Shown here one piece after another: positions 45,536-53,381 of a DNA stretch of 56,648 nt. This stretch comes from Patescibacteria group bacterium (GTDB lineage Bacteria; Patescibacteriota; Gracilibacteria; UBA1369): positions 65,426 through 122,073 of the forward strand of contig CAUJCM010000002.1 of assembly GCA_963169655.1 (NCBI GenBank), given 5' to 3'. The position numbers were made by a program, and so were the translations under genes. How positions within the stretch are numbered: position 1 is the first letter of the stretch; every line of letters starts with the position of its first letter. A model generated the notes under the pieces. That model was not told the DNA's origin and searched no databases. It was given only the letters and a program-made list of their open reading frames with translations.

Positions 45536-45578
45536 ACCTCGAACAGGTGTTGTGAAATTTAAAAGAACCTAGATTTTA

Positions 45579-45607
45579 TCTATACTACTTTTTGAATATT
45601 TCGTCAA
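45579..45607 (-). promoter_or_regulatory. Promoter of the lipoprotein gene
   Basis: On the minus strand TTGACG (plus 45602-45607), a 17-base spacer and TATAGA (45579-45584). The leader to ATG is about 118 bases and includes the SD repeats. Confidence 0.6.
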
Positions 45608-45637
45608 TGAGTTGAAAAAGGTATTTAAATTTAGTTT

Positions 45638-45829
45638 TTACCCTCTAACTTTCTTTAAAATTTTTAAAACATCAACTTTCTTGCCAGTAACAATAGCATT
45701 TTTTCTCATCCACTTAAGCAGATCAGCATTAGGGTCTTTTTTGATAGTATTGGGATTAAAAATAAGTCTATCCTCGTCTTTTTGAGGAATAACCTTATTA
45801 ACCACTTTTTTTGTTATTTTTTTCTTCAT
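45638..45829 (-). CDS. Small Lys-rich protein, putative antitoxin A of PIN module 1
   Basis: A 63-residue protein. The N-terminus is very basic (MKKKITKKVVNKVI); the middle has FNPNTIKKDPNADLLKWMR; the end is VTGKKVDVLKILKKVRG, identical to two paralogues at 46609 and 46804. It starts 12 bases after the PIN gene at 45842-46252, on the same strand. The bases before its start codon (ATTTAAAACTCAAATACTATG) resemble those before the first gene of the three-gene array. A role as antitoxin is inference from position and size; no DNA-binding fold is recognised. Confidence 0.7.
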   Translation of the reverse strand: MKKKITKKVVNKVIPQKDEDRLIFNPNTIKKDPNADLLKWMRKNAIVTGKKVDVLKILKKVRG

Positions 45830-45841
45830 AGTATTTGAGTT

Positions 45842-46252
45842 TTAAATAACATTTTTAATATAATAGTCTTTCTGTTTTTTATCAAATGTTTCAAAAATAT
45901 CTATTTTTAAATATTTGCAGTAGATAAGGATATATAAGTCTTGAGAACGGATATTTCCTATTTTAAGAATTTCAGCAATTGATTTTGTCATGTAATAATT
46001 ATTAATTGTACTCATTATTATATTTTCATTTTTAAAGGTTTCTCTTAAAAAACCATTTATATTATGAAAGCTTCCATTTTTTCGATATAAAACATTAATT
46101 ACCTCCACAAGAACCGGTTGAGGTACGATAATTTGGTACTCGTGACTCAGATATTTTTCAAAAATTTTATCAGCTTTTTTATGATTCACATCCTCCTTTA
46201 GGATAGATGAAAGCCAAATGGATGAGTCTAATAGTACTTTTTTAATTGCCAT
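45842..46252 (-). CDS. PIN-domain ribonuclease-like protein (putative toxin 1)
   Basis: A 136-residue PIN domain. The four acidic residues of the active site are present: D9 in LLDSSIWL, E50 in VLVEVINVLYR, D105 in IRSQDLYILIYC, and D124 in FETFDKKQ. VapC-type PIN toxins cut tRNA or rRNA. The leader upstream is a near copy of that of the second PIN gene at 47319-47759, although the proteins share only motif-level similarity. The small Lys-rich gene follows, so the toxin comes first, unlike classic vapBC. Confidence 0.85.
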   Translation of the reverse strand: MAIKKVLLDSSIWLSSILKEDVNHKKADKIFEKYLSHEYQIIVPQPVLVEVINVLYRKNGSFHNINGFLRETFKNENIIMSTINNYYMTKSIAEILKIGNIRSQDLYILIYCKYLKIDIFETFDKKQKDYYIKNVI

Positions 46253-46348
46253 ATTCTTAACTGTTGATCAGTTAAATTGAATTTAGCAAAAAGGTTTAAA
46301 TTAAAGATTAAAAATTAGTAAATTTTTTCTCTTCACACTCTGTGTGGG
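46253..46348 (-). promoter_or_regulatory. Duplicated leader of PIN gene 1 with palindrome
   Basis: Nearly identical to 47760-47856 (only a few base differences). It contains the inverted repeat TAACTG-TTGAT-CAGTTA (46258-46274), which ends five bases before the start codon, then A/T-rich promoter-like DNA and CACACTCTGTGTGG. Confidence 0.8.
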
Positions 46349-46386
46349 AATTCCACTATGTAAATAAAAAGCTCTTTTTGAAAATC

Positions 46387-46605
46387 TTACCCCCTAATTT
46401 TCTTTAACATCTTTAAAACATCGACTTTTTTACCTGAATCTAAAGTATTTTCTCTCATCCATTTAAGTAAATCGAAGTTTGGGTCTTTTTTGACCTTTCT
46501 TAATTCTACGAAAAACTTTTTGCTGTCTTTAGCTACTTTCTCTCTTTCTAAAAGAATTTCTGTTCTAGTTTTAGCTTTTGTCTTTTTTGCAATAGTTTTT
46601 TTCAT
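46387..46605 (-). CDS. Small Lys-rich protein, putative antitoxin B (third in array)
   Basis: A 72-residue protein, longer than its paralogues at the N-terminus (KTRTEILLEREKVAKDSKKF). The rest aligns well: KKDPNFDLLKWMRENTLDSG, then GKKVDVLKMLKKIRG. It begins three bases after the preceding paralogue ends. The divergence of the tail (Met and Ile for Ile and Val) shows it is the oldest copy of the array. Confidence 0.7.
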   Translation of the reverse strand: MKKTIAKKTKAKTRTEILLEREKVAKDSKKFFVELRKVKKDPNFDLLKWMRENTLDSGKKVDVLKMLKKIRG

Positions 46606-46608
46606 AGT

Positions 46609-46800
46609 TTACCCTCTAACTTTCTTTAATATCTTTAAAACATCAACTTTCTTACCAGTTACAAAAGCATTCTCTCGAATCCATTTTGGAAAATTAAAAT
46701 TTGGGTCTTTTTTTAAAGTTTCAATATTAAATGTAGGATATTTTATTTCCTTCTTTTTGGCTACTTTCTTTGAAGTCCCTTTTGTAACTGTTTTTTTCAT
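46609..46800 (-). CDS. Small Lys-rich protein, putative antitoxin C (second in array)
   Basis: A 63-residue protein. The first 31 residues are almost identical to the next paralogue upstream (MKKTVTKGTSKKVAKKKEIK against the same with Thr at 15), the middle differs (DPNFNFPKWIREN), and the tail VTGKKVDVLKILKKVRG is identical. Three-base gaps separate it from both neighbours, so the row of genes is translated as one unit. Confidence 0.7.
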   Translation of the reverse strand: MKKTVTKGTSKKVAKKKEIKYPTFNIETLKKDPNFNFPKWIRENAFVTGKKVDVLKILKKVRG

Positions 46801-46803
46801 AGT

Positions 46804-46995
46804 TTACCCTCTAACTTTCTTTAAAATTTTTAAAACATCAACTTTCTTACCAGTAACAATTGCATTTTTGTCCATCCACTTAAGCAAACTAGAAGTTTTA
46901 TTCTTTTTTAAAGTATCAATATTAAAAGTAGGATACTTTATTTCCTTCTTTGTGGCTACTTTCTTTGAAGTCCCTTTTGTAACTGTTTTTTTCAT
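46804..46995 (-). CDS. Small Lys-rich protein, putative antitoxin D (first in array)
   Basis: A 63-residue protein. N-terminus and tail match paralogue C nearly base for base, while residues of about 32-45 (NKTSSLLKWMDKN) differ. It follows the 100-residue gene at 47020-47322 with 24 bases between, and its pre-start bases match those of paralogue A. The local difference within otherwise identical sequence suggests selection or recombination on the middle part. Confidence 0.7.
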   Translation of the reverse strand: MKKTVTKGTSKKVATKKEIKYPTFNIDTLKKNKTSSLLKWMDKNAIVTGKKVDVLKILKKVRG

Positions 46996-47019
46996 AGTTA
47001 TTGAGTTTAAATGACATTT

Positions 47020-47322
47020 CTAATCATCATCTTTCAATAATTCGTCGATATTTTCTTGGGAGCCGACTATATAAGATCTACCTGTTGGATCAACTGTATT
47101 GACAGTGTCAAAATCATCGTAATCGTAAAGAGTTCCTCTCATATCTCTTACGATATACACAGAATTGGTTGGATAACCTAAATCGATTGTAAAAGGAGGC
47201 ATTTCAATCCCCTTTTTCCTGTATTTTTTAATAACGCTTTCAGGTGTAATTTTAAAAATTGGTTTTGAATCCTTTTTGATTAATAATTTTTTGATTTTCT
47301 TTCTTGTTTCTTCGTCAATCAT
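47020..47322 (-). CDS. Hypothetical protein in PIN module 2
   Basis: A 100-residue charged protein. A Lys-rich helix at the N-terminus (EETRKKIKKLLIKKDSK) is followed by a strand-rich, acidic part containing VYIVRDMRGTLYDYDDFD and ending DELLKDDD. Its start overlaps the PIN gene stop (ATGA), which indicates translational coupling. It has no counterpart in module 1. It could be a partner of the PIN protein or of the small proteins, but no family is recognised. Confidence 0.6.
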   Translation of the reverse strand: MIDEETRKKIKKLLIKKDSKPIFKITPESVIKKYRKKGIEMPPFTIDLGYPTNSVYIVRDMRGTLYDYDDFDTVNTVDPTGRSYIVGSQENIDELLKDDD

Positions 47323-47759
47323 GTTTTTAAGTTTAGATTATTGATATTTTTGCCTGCAATACTTAGTTTTTCATCATAGCTAGTCAATATATCCGTCTCT
47401 AATTTAGTATAATAGCAGAAGATTAAATAGTCCATTGTTTTCAAGCTAGCTTTAGAGAGGTTGGATTCAAAATTTGGGTATAGTTGATCAATTGAAAACT
47501 CAATTAATTGAAATTTATTTTGATGTTTTTTTAAGAAAGAGTGAAAAGTTTTGATTAATTCTAGAGAATTGGTTTTACGAAATAGCACATTGATAACTTC
47601 ATAAAAAACTATAGCTGGGACATAAATCAAATAGTTTTGTTTCATAAGTTTTCCAACTAATTTAAGTGCATCAAAATGGAAGATATCTTGTTGTAAGTGG
47701 TAAGAAATCCAAACGCTAGAATCGAGGAGAGCGGATTTTTTATCTTTTTTAATTGCCAT
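47319..47759 (-). CDS. PIN-domain ribonuclease-like protein (putative toxin 2)
   Basis: A 146-residue PIN domain. The active-site acids are D13 in LLDSSVWIS, E54 in VFYEVINVLFR, D110 in LKTMDYLIFCYY and D129 in LTSYDEKL, with the same spacing as in PIN 1. The start MAIKK and the EVINVL-RK segment are shared by the two; the rest has diverged. The gene is first in its operon. It ends in TGA overlapping the ATG of the next gene. Confidence 0.85.
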   Translation of the reverse strand: MAIKKDKKSALLDSSVWISYHLQQDIFHFDALKLVGKLMKQNYLIYVPAIVFYEVINVLFRKTNSLELIKTFHSFLKKHQNKFQLIEFSIDQLYPNFESNLSKASLKTMDYLIFCYYTKLETDILTSYDEKLSIAGKNINNLNLKT

Positions 47760-47856
47760 ATTCTTAACTGTTGATCAGTTAAATTGAAATTAGCAAAAAG
47801 GTTTAAATTAAAGATTAAAAATTAGTAAATTTTTTTCTCTTTACACTCCGTGTGGG
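47760..47856 (-). promoter_or_regulatory. Duplicated leader of PIN gene 2 with palindrome
   Basis: The second copy of the 97-base leader, with TAACTG-TTGAT-CAGTTA at 47765-47781, five bases before the start codon. Part of the 637-base gap to the S-layer gene. That gap also holds the hairpin GGGGCTAAAGCCCC (about 47883-47896), repeat units and the S-layer terminator, but no gene. Confidence 0.8.
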
Positions 47857-48065
47857 GTGTTGTTCGCCGCGCGTGTGGGAACGGGGCTAAAGCCCCTCTA
47901 GACCCCTATTTTTCCTTTTTTACTCTATTCTGTATCTATTCAATACTTATTTAATTCTTTTCAACAAAGGTATATAAACTGTTTTTGTATATATTTTCCT
48001 TTATTCTTTATCCTCTTTTTTTATCCGGTTGTATCTTTACTAAATTCTCATTGCTAATGATTTAG

Positions 48066-48107
48066 CCACCCCGCCAGCCTACGGCTGCCACCCCTCAAGA
48101 GGGGAAT
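48066..48107 (-). repeat. Palindromic repeat unit (family R1)
   Basis: CCACCCC followed by CAGCC-TAC-GGCTG and CCCCTCAAGAGGGG. A related AGCTAAAGCT hairpin follows directly. Confidence 0.85.
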
Positions 48108-48180
48108 TAGTGCGCCGGAGCTAAAGCTATGTCACCCATTCTTGGATAGATAAACTTTTTTGTAATTTCTAAAGATGTCC

Positions 48181-48270
48181 ATCCCCGTCAAATCCGAAGG
48201 ATTTGCCACCCCTCAGAAGGGGAGGGTCCACCCCGGTGGTCTTCGACTGCCACCCCTCAAGAGGGGAATT
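48181..48270 (-). repeat. Two palindromic repeat units (family R1)
   Basis: Unit one: CAAATCC-GAA-GGATTTG, then CCCCTCAGAAGGGG. Unit two: CCACCCC, GTGGTC-TTC-GACTGCC, then CCCCTCAAGAGGGG. They end nine bases before the S-layer terminator. Confidence 0.88.
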
Positions 48271-48278
48271 GAGGGAAC

Positions 48279-48328
48279 AAAAAAACCGCTGGGTTCCGGG
48301 GATAAATCCTCGGTCCATGCGGTTTTTC
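48279..48328 (-). terminator. Terminator of the S-layer gene
   Basis: Outer stem AAAAACCGC/GCGGTTTTT with an inner CCGGGGA/TCCTCGG part, T-rich on the minus strand; about 70 bases after the S-layer stop. Confidence 0.88.
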
Positions 48329-48396
48329 TTTAAATGATTAAGTCATTCAATCTAAACTTTTAACGGAGTTTAAGCGTTCAATATAACTAAAATCAA

Positions 48397-51300
48397 TTAG
48401 TTAGATGAAGTAGTTTGAGGTGAAGTTGCAGATGGGAATAAAGCAGTACCAACACCAGCAACATCTATATTACCATCAAACCATTTAACCGGATCAGCTG
48501 CTCCAATAAATTGAGTTGCAACAGAAGCAGGAGTTGAAATGCTAGTTACATTACATTGTACTTCAAATGTTCTAGCTCCTGAAATTACATAATCAGTAGC
48601 TTGATCACTGAAGTCAAATTCAATGACCCCAGCACCTGCAGTTGTTGTATCAACATCAGATCCTCCAAACTCTCTTAAAGTACAAGATTCACCATTTATT
48701 GTAGCATTTGAAGCTGCAAAACTAATTATTAATTCTTTTGTAGCGTCTTTTTTAAATGTTACTGAGCTGTTTTCTGGAGTAATAGTAAATTTAGAGACAA
48801 CAGTAGTTGCAGATAAAGAATTTGAAGGTAAAGATTCAAGAGTTACTACTGGTACTGATCTGAATAATTTACTCAATGTACCATGTAATGGGAATCTAAC
48901 CTGACCAACAGCAGGAGCTAAGTCTACATTTGCTCCAAATGGTAGAATTACACGATCTGCTAAATTAGTAGGATTATCTTTTAATGCTAACATATATCTA
49001 TTACCATTAGAGTAAACATCTCCTTTTTTAATATCTGTTAACGATGCAACGGCCTTAGTTACAGTAGAAAGACTAATTTCAGATCCGGCTGGATGTGAAC
49101 CTGCTGTTGTACCAGCAAATCCTCTAATAACTCCGGTTGGTCTGTATTCAGTTCCTGATACATCAGCATCAGTACTATTAGTGACCAAAATCATTTCATC
49201 ACCAATCAATAATACTGACCCATTTACAATAAGGGGTCCATTCATATCTAAAGTTGGTGCAGCAACACTATCTAAAGCAGTAAATAAGAATGCTGGATTT
49301 CCAACACCGTCCATATTTAAATCACCTGCATATCTTGGAGCCACATTATCTCCTGATCCACTATCAACTTGTGAAACATTAAGTAATGCTAATCCAACAT
49401 TTGCTCCAGAAGTAGGTTCACCACTAGATTGTACAGCATTTGTAGTTACGATAGCACAAAGTATTGTATCACTTGAATTTGATAGGTTAATACCTACATT
49501 ATTAAAGCTTACTATTCCACTTCCTAATGGGCTTACCGCATCTAAACCTGAGATATCTTCACAGCTTGAACCATTTAATTTTTGTAATTTAACTTCTTTA
49601 ACTGCAGCTGAATTGCCGTTAGTTACTAGGAAGTCTAAATCTTGTAAAGTAGCTTGTCCATCTTTTGCAGTAAACTTGAATCTTGCAGCTTCAAATGTTT
49701 TTTCTGAAGCAGCAACTACAGTTTTACCAGTAGATGATTGAGCTACTGTTCCTGTACCAGCTTGAGAAACAACCATGACAGGAGCATTTATCTGAGCAAT
49801 GTTAGCTACATTAATTCCTGTAGATGTTTGTCCATTTTGATCAAGAGCAATTACATCAGCTGAGGCATTAATATAGGCAGTTAAATTAGTATTTACAGCA
49901 CTATTAGAAATATTACCTCTTAAGTAAATTGTCTTAGTTTGGTTCTTCAATACATTTATATCAAGATTTGTAAACATTACTGTGGCAGTTGGTGATCCTG
50001 AACTTAGATTCTTGAATGTTGAAAGTTGAGTTCCACCTGTTGCACTGTCATATAAAGCTAATCCACTGTCTAAAACATCTTTTGGAATAGCAACACCTGT
50101 TGCATTAACAGTAATTACCAAAGTTTTAACTCTTTGATCTAATGCGGAACCAGCTTTTAATTGAATTCCTAGTAATGGAGCGCTAACTGTTCCTCTTGAG
50201 TAGGTAGTTGAAGAAGGTGAAGAAGCAGTACTTACTGTTAAAGAGGAAGCTTTAACAGTCATTAAGTTACCAACGATATTACTTGAAGGAGTAATTGATG
50301 AAGCTGTTAAGAAATCTCCATTTTCATCTCTTACTGAATCAGGTGTAGTTGTTAAGTTATTAAGTGTACATCTAACTTTTGTATTTTCCATTCCTGGAAC
50401 GTTAGCAACATCAAAAATGACAGAAGCTTTAACTACTTCCCCTGCATTAATTGTACTTGAACCTGTTAAAGTCACATTAGCACTGTCATCATGACCAAAT
50501 GCTGGTAATTCTGCAGGGCCTAATAATGAACCACTAACTGACCCATCTTCATTAACTCTAGCTAATTTAACTAATGAGAGGTTTGCAGTCTCATTGTTAT
50601 AAAGACCAGTAGCATCGTTATTATCATCATCATCAGTAGATGTAATTGAGACTACCCAGTTTTTCATTTCAACTGAGGATCCTGAACCATTTGTAATAGT
50701 CATATCTAAACAACTTGCAGCTTTTTGACCAACTGCTACTTCACCAGCAGCAGGACCTGTAAATGCTAAGTTGAATGTTGAACCTTTAACTAATACATAT
50801 GAAGCTTGACATCCAGCACCTGGACATGCTCCTGCTCCATTGTATCCAGTTCCTACTGTATTATTAACAACTTTTGTTCCATAACCGTAAGTAACACCTG
50901 TAACGAAAACATCAGTTGTTTCGTCTAGGTAAGTTTTAATAGTATCACCATCTCTACCAGGAGCTAAATCAGCAGTTACATAGAAAATTTTCTTTTGTCC
51001 TCTTCCGATTTTGAATGGTGAACTTAAAGTAAATGTGACTAGATCTTTTTGACCTACACCATCAGCAGATGCTAATGCTGAAGTTTGACCTTCAACAAAT
51101 AGTTTTAAGTTTTTAATATCACTTGTATTAACAGAACCACGAATATATAAAGCAATTCTATTTAACATTTGATCTTCTGATCCATCTGCTTCTAATTCAA
51201 ACTGTGCAATTCTTCCACCAGCTTGACCTACTGTAAGTTCGTCAAGAACCCCATTTTTATAAACTGTAGTTTGTCCAACATTAGCAGTAGTAATTAATTG

Positions 51301-52689
51301 ATCAGCACCACGAAGTGGGAATGATCCAGTTAAAGCTGATGAATTTGATAATACATTAGCAGCGGAAAGAATTTCAAAAGCATGGACACCTCCACTTGCA
51401 TCAGCAGCAAGATCACCAACTAAACATAATTTAGCATTCTCGCCAGCTGCGATCTTTTGATTGATATTGTTAAACTCAACCATTTGAGTTTCACTGTTAA
51501 TTGATCTTCCAGTAGTTAAACGAGCATCTCCTCTGTAAAGGTAAATATTAGTAAATGCAGTTTGTGATCCTGGACCTACACGGTGAGCTTGTAATGACTT
51601 GACTGTTGCAGCTTCAGCACCAGCTTGGAAATCCCAACAAGTAAATACTACACCAGTAGCACCTTGTGGAACTGAACCAGCAACTGGAGTTGTAGTTGAA
51701 AGAGATACTGTTAAAGCACCTCCACTAACATCTGATCCATAACCTAAGAATGATACACCATCATTATTGGATAAGTCTTCTCCATCAGTGTTTTTAACAT
51801 CTTTAGCTGTAACTGTATAAGTTTTATTTTCAGCTTGTGAATTAGTTGTTAATTTAACTGTATCTGAACCAGTTTGTTCAGCAGCAGAAACTGCTAAAAT
51901 TGTTCCTGTTGAATCAGTAATTTTATAGTTTTCTTTATTTTCAGCAGAAGCTTTTTCTACATCTTTGGAGAAAATTAATTCTACTGATGTTTTTGATGAA
52001 GCAGCAGCTGATTGAAGTCTGAATCCTTGACTTGCAGGGTTCATACTTAAGTCAGTCATTTTTGCAGCTTCAGCTCTGTTGATATTATCACCAGGACGGA
52101 ATGTTCCATCTGGGTAACCATTGATAACACCGTTGTTGTATAGTGTTTCAACAAAGTTATAATACCAAGCACCAGAAGCAACATCTGGGAAGTGAGGAGC
52201 TCCAGATAAGTTTTCTGCCATTTGAGCAGCATTTACTAACATCTTGGAAGCTTCAGCTCTGTTCAAGTTGTCGCCTGGACGGAATGTTCCTGTTGGAGCA
52301 CCATTACTATCTTTGTCTCCTGAAACTACTCCGTTCTTGCTTAAAGTATAAATATAGTTTGTATACCATTCTCCCATGGCTACATCTTTAAATGGAGCTG
52401 CTGTTGCTGTTTCAAGTGGTAAACCGGAAACAAAGAAAGCCCATTTTGACATTTCAGCACGATTTACAAAATCTCCAGGACGGAAATTTGTTTGTGTTGA
52501 GTCGATGATACCTGCATTAACTAGGTTGCTAACTGGAGCAGCAAACCAAGCATTAGCTGGCACATCTGCAAAGGTATTTGTAGTGGCAGCAGTAGCTACT
52601 CCTGTTGCAAATAAACCTGCAACTAGAGCAACGATGCTGATACCAGCAACCTGTTTGCGAAGTGACGCAAATGTTGTTAATAAATTCAT
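48397..52689 (-). CDS. SLH-domain S-layer protein
   Basis: I start at ATG 52689 (1430 residues); seven codons upstream an alternative ATG lies at 52710. A signal peptide (VAGISIVALVAGLFATGVA, ending ATAA) precedes three SLH repeats (about 38-200; FADVPANAWFAAPVSNLV, FKDVAMGEWYTNYIYTL, FPDVASGAWYYNFVETLY, each with an FRPGD-x2-NRAE end) that bind wall-linked glycan. An SbsA-type Ig-like domain follows (SVELIFSKDVEKASAENKEN), then about 1100 residues of repeated beta-sandwich domains rich in Ala, Ser, Thr and Val. G+C is somewhat higher than in neighbours, as expected for a highly expressed gene. It is probably the main surface-array protein. Confidence 0.92.
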   Translation of the reverse strand: MNLLTTFASLRKQVAGISIVALVAGLFATGVATAATTNTFADVPANAWFAAPVSNLVNAGIIDSTQTNFRPGDFVNRAEMSKWAFFVSGLPLETATAAPFKDVAMGEWYTNYIYTLSKNGVVSGDKDSNGAPTGTFRPGDNLNRAEASKMLVNAAQMAENLSGAPHFPDVASGAWYYNFVETLYNNGVINGYPDGTFRPGDNINRAEAAKMTDLSMNPASQGFRLQSAAASSKTSVELIFSKDVEKASAENKENYKITDSTGTILAVSAAEQTGSDTVKLTTNSQAENKTYTVTAKDVKNTDGEDLSNNDGVSFLGYGSDVSGGALTVSLSTTTPVAGSVPQGATGVVFTCWDFQAGAEAATVKSLQAHRVGPGSQTAFTNIYLYRGDARLTTGRSINSETQMVEFNNINQKIAAGENAKLCLVGDLAADASGGVHAFEILSAANVLSNSSALTGSFPLRGADQLITTANVGQTTVYKNGVLDELTVGQAGGRIAQFELEADGSEDQMLNRIALYIRGSVNTSDIKNLKLFVEGQTSALASADGVGQKDLVTFTLSSPFKIGRGQKKIFYVTADLAPGRDGDTIKTYLDETTDVFVTGVTYGYGTKVVNNTVGTGYNGAGACPGAGCQASYVLVKGSTFNLAFTGPAAGEVAVGQKAASCLDMTITNGSGSSVEMKNWVVSITSTDDDDNNDATGLYNNETANLSLVKLARVNEDGSVSGSLLGPAELPAFGHDDSANVTLTGSSTINAGEVVKASVIFDVANVPGMENTKVRCTLNNLTTTPDSVRDENGDFLTASSITPSSNIVGNLMTVKASSLTVSTASSPSSTTYSRGTVSAPLLGIQLKAGSALDQRVKTLVITVNATGVAIPKDVLDSGLALYDSATGGTQLSTFKNLSSGSPTATVMFTNLDINVLKNQTKTIYLRGNISNSAVNTNLTAYINASADVIALDQNGQTSTGINVANIAQINAPVMVVSQAGTGTVAQSSTGKTVVAASEKTFEAARFKFTAKDGQATLQDLDFLVTNGNSAAVKEVKLQKLNGSSCEDISGLDAVSPLGSGIVSFNNVGINLSNSSDTILCAIVTTNAVQSSGEPTSGANVGLALLNVSQVDSGSGDNVAPRYAGDLNMDGVGNPAFLFTALDSVAAPTLDMNGPLIVNGSVLLIGDEMILVTNSTDADVSGTEYRPTGVIRGFAGTTAGSHPAGSEISLSTVTKAVASLTDIKKGDVYSNGNRYMLALKDNPTNLADRVILPFGANVDLAPAVGQVRFPLHGTLSKLFRSVPVVTLESLPSNSLSATTVVSKFTITPENSSVTFKKDATKELIISFAASNATINGESCTLREFGGSDVDTTTAGAGVIEFDFSDQATDYVISGARTFEVQCNVTSISTPASVATQFIGAADPVKWFDGNIDVAGVGTALFPSATSPQTTSSN

Positions 52690-52720
52690 AATTTTAAATA
52701 AAAAATACAAAATAAAATTT

Positions 52721-52746
52721 TATATATGGGATTGACCGCATATATA
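52721..52746 (-). promoter_or_regulatory. Inverted repeat just before the S-layer start
   Basis: TATATATG-N10-CATATATA, 32 bases before the start codon; could be an operator or an mRNA hairpin controlling translation or stability. Confidence 0.5.
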
Positions 52747-52755
52747 GGTTGTTGT

Positions 52756-53038
52756 TTTCGCCTTTTTAACTTGAGTAAAAGCGAATAAAGTTTATAAAAA
52801 AACTTTCAAATTAAATTCAACTGGAATTAAACCCGGCGGCTTAATTGCAATTGATAGATAGATAAATAAACATACGATTAAAGAACTTTTCACGCGTTTT
52901 TTGATCTTTCCTCTTTTTTACACCTATTTTGGGAGTAAAAAATGGAGAGAAAACAAACCTTTTAGACAGGTTGTGACTTGAAAAATCCTTGCATAGCCAT
53001 CATAAAGTTTGTTCCCGGGGGGAAACCCAACGATGCAA
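52756..53038 (-). promoter_or_regulatory. Long structured leader of the S-layer gene
   Basis: The 692-base gap between the penicillin-binding protein and S-layer genes holds no protein gene. On the minus strand it contains the nested hairpin TTGCAT...ATGCAA (53038-52989) around GTTTCC-CCCC-GGGAAC, then AACCT/AGGTT (52972-52956) and TTCGC/GCGAA (52785-52757). A U-G pair on the minus strand would be a C-A mismatch on plus, which favours folding of the S-layer mRNA. A TTGACA (plus 53242-53247) could be a -35, but no good -10 follows. Confidence 0.5.
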
Positions 53039-53381
53039 ATGCTGTAAAGACCACCTTAAAATTATGATTAATATTAAGATAAGAAATTACCTGCTTTTTT
53101 TCAATGTACTTGATACTGCTATTTTGGCTTTATCAAGCGCTTAAGATTATTTTTTAAATTCTAAAATTTAAAATGCAATACTTAAAGGCTATTTTGCCAT
53201 TAATTTCATAGCGGAAATCTTTTACATTATCAGTGTTTTATTGTCAATGAAGCCAGTTTTGACACTTGGCCAGTGTTTTTCTCACAGATAAGCAATTATA
53301 TTAACTTTTTGTAATTCAAATTGTTTCAATAATATAGATGACAGCATTTGAAAATATTTTGTGGTATTCATTGTTATTTTT

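Noticed and set aside
46387-46995. CRISPR-like array
   Set aside because: The period (195 bp), the coding frame and the lack of short repeats with unique spacers exclude CRISPR; it is a gene array.
46490-47014. A 174-codon plus-strand ORF rich in Phe, opposite the small Lys-rich genes
   Set aside because: It is the antisense shadow of the array: Lys codons read backwards give Phe. The repeats, starts and spacing make sense only on the minus strand.
52850-52867. GATA tetranucleotide repeat in the S-layer leader
   Set aside because: Only about three units; no sign of phase variation or function.
52989-53038. Cyclic-di-GMP or other known riboswitch before the S-layer gene
   Set aside because: The GATGCAAATG and GAAACCC words recalled GEMM pieces but are on the wrong strand and in the wrong order; no known class fits.
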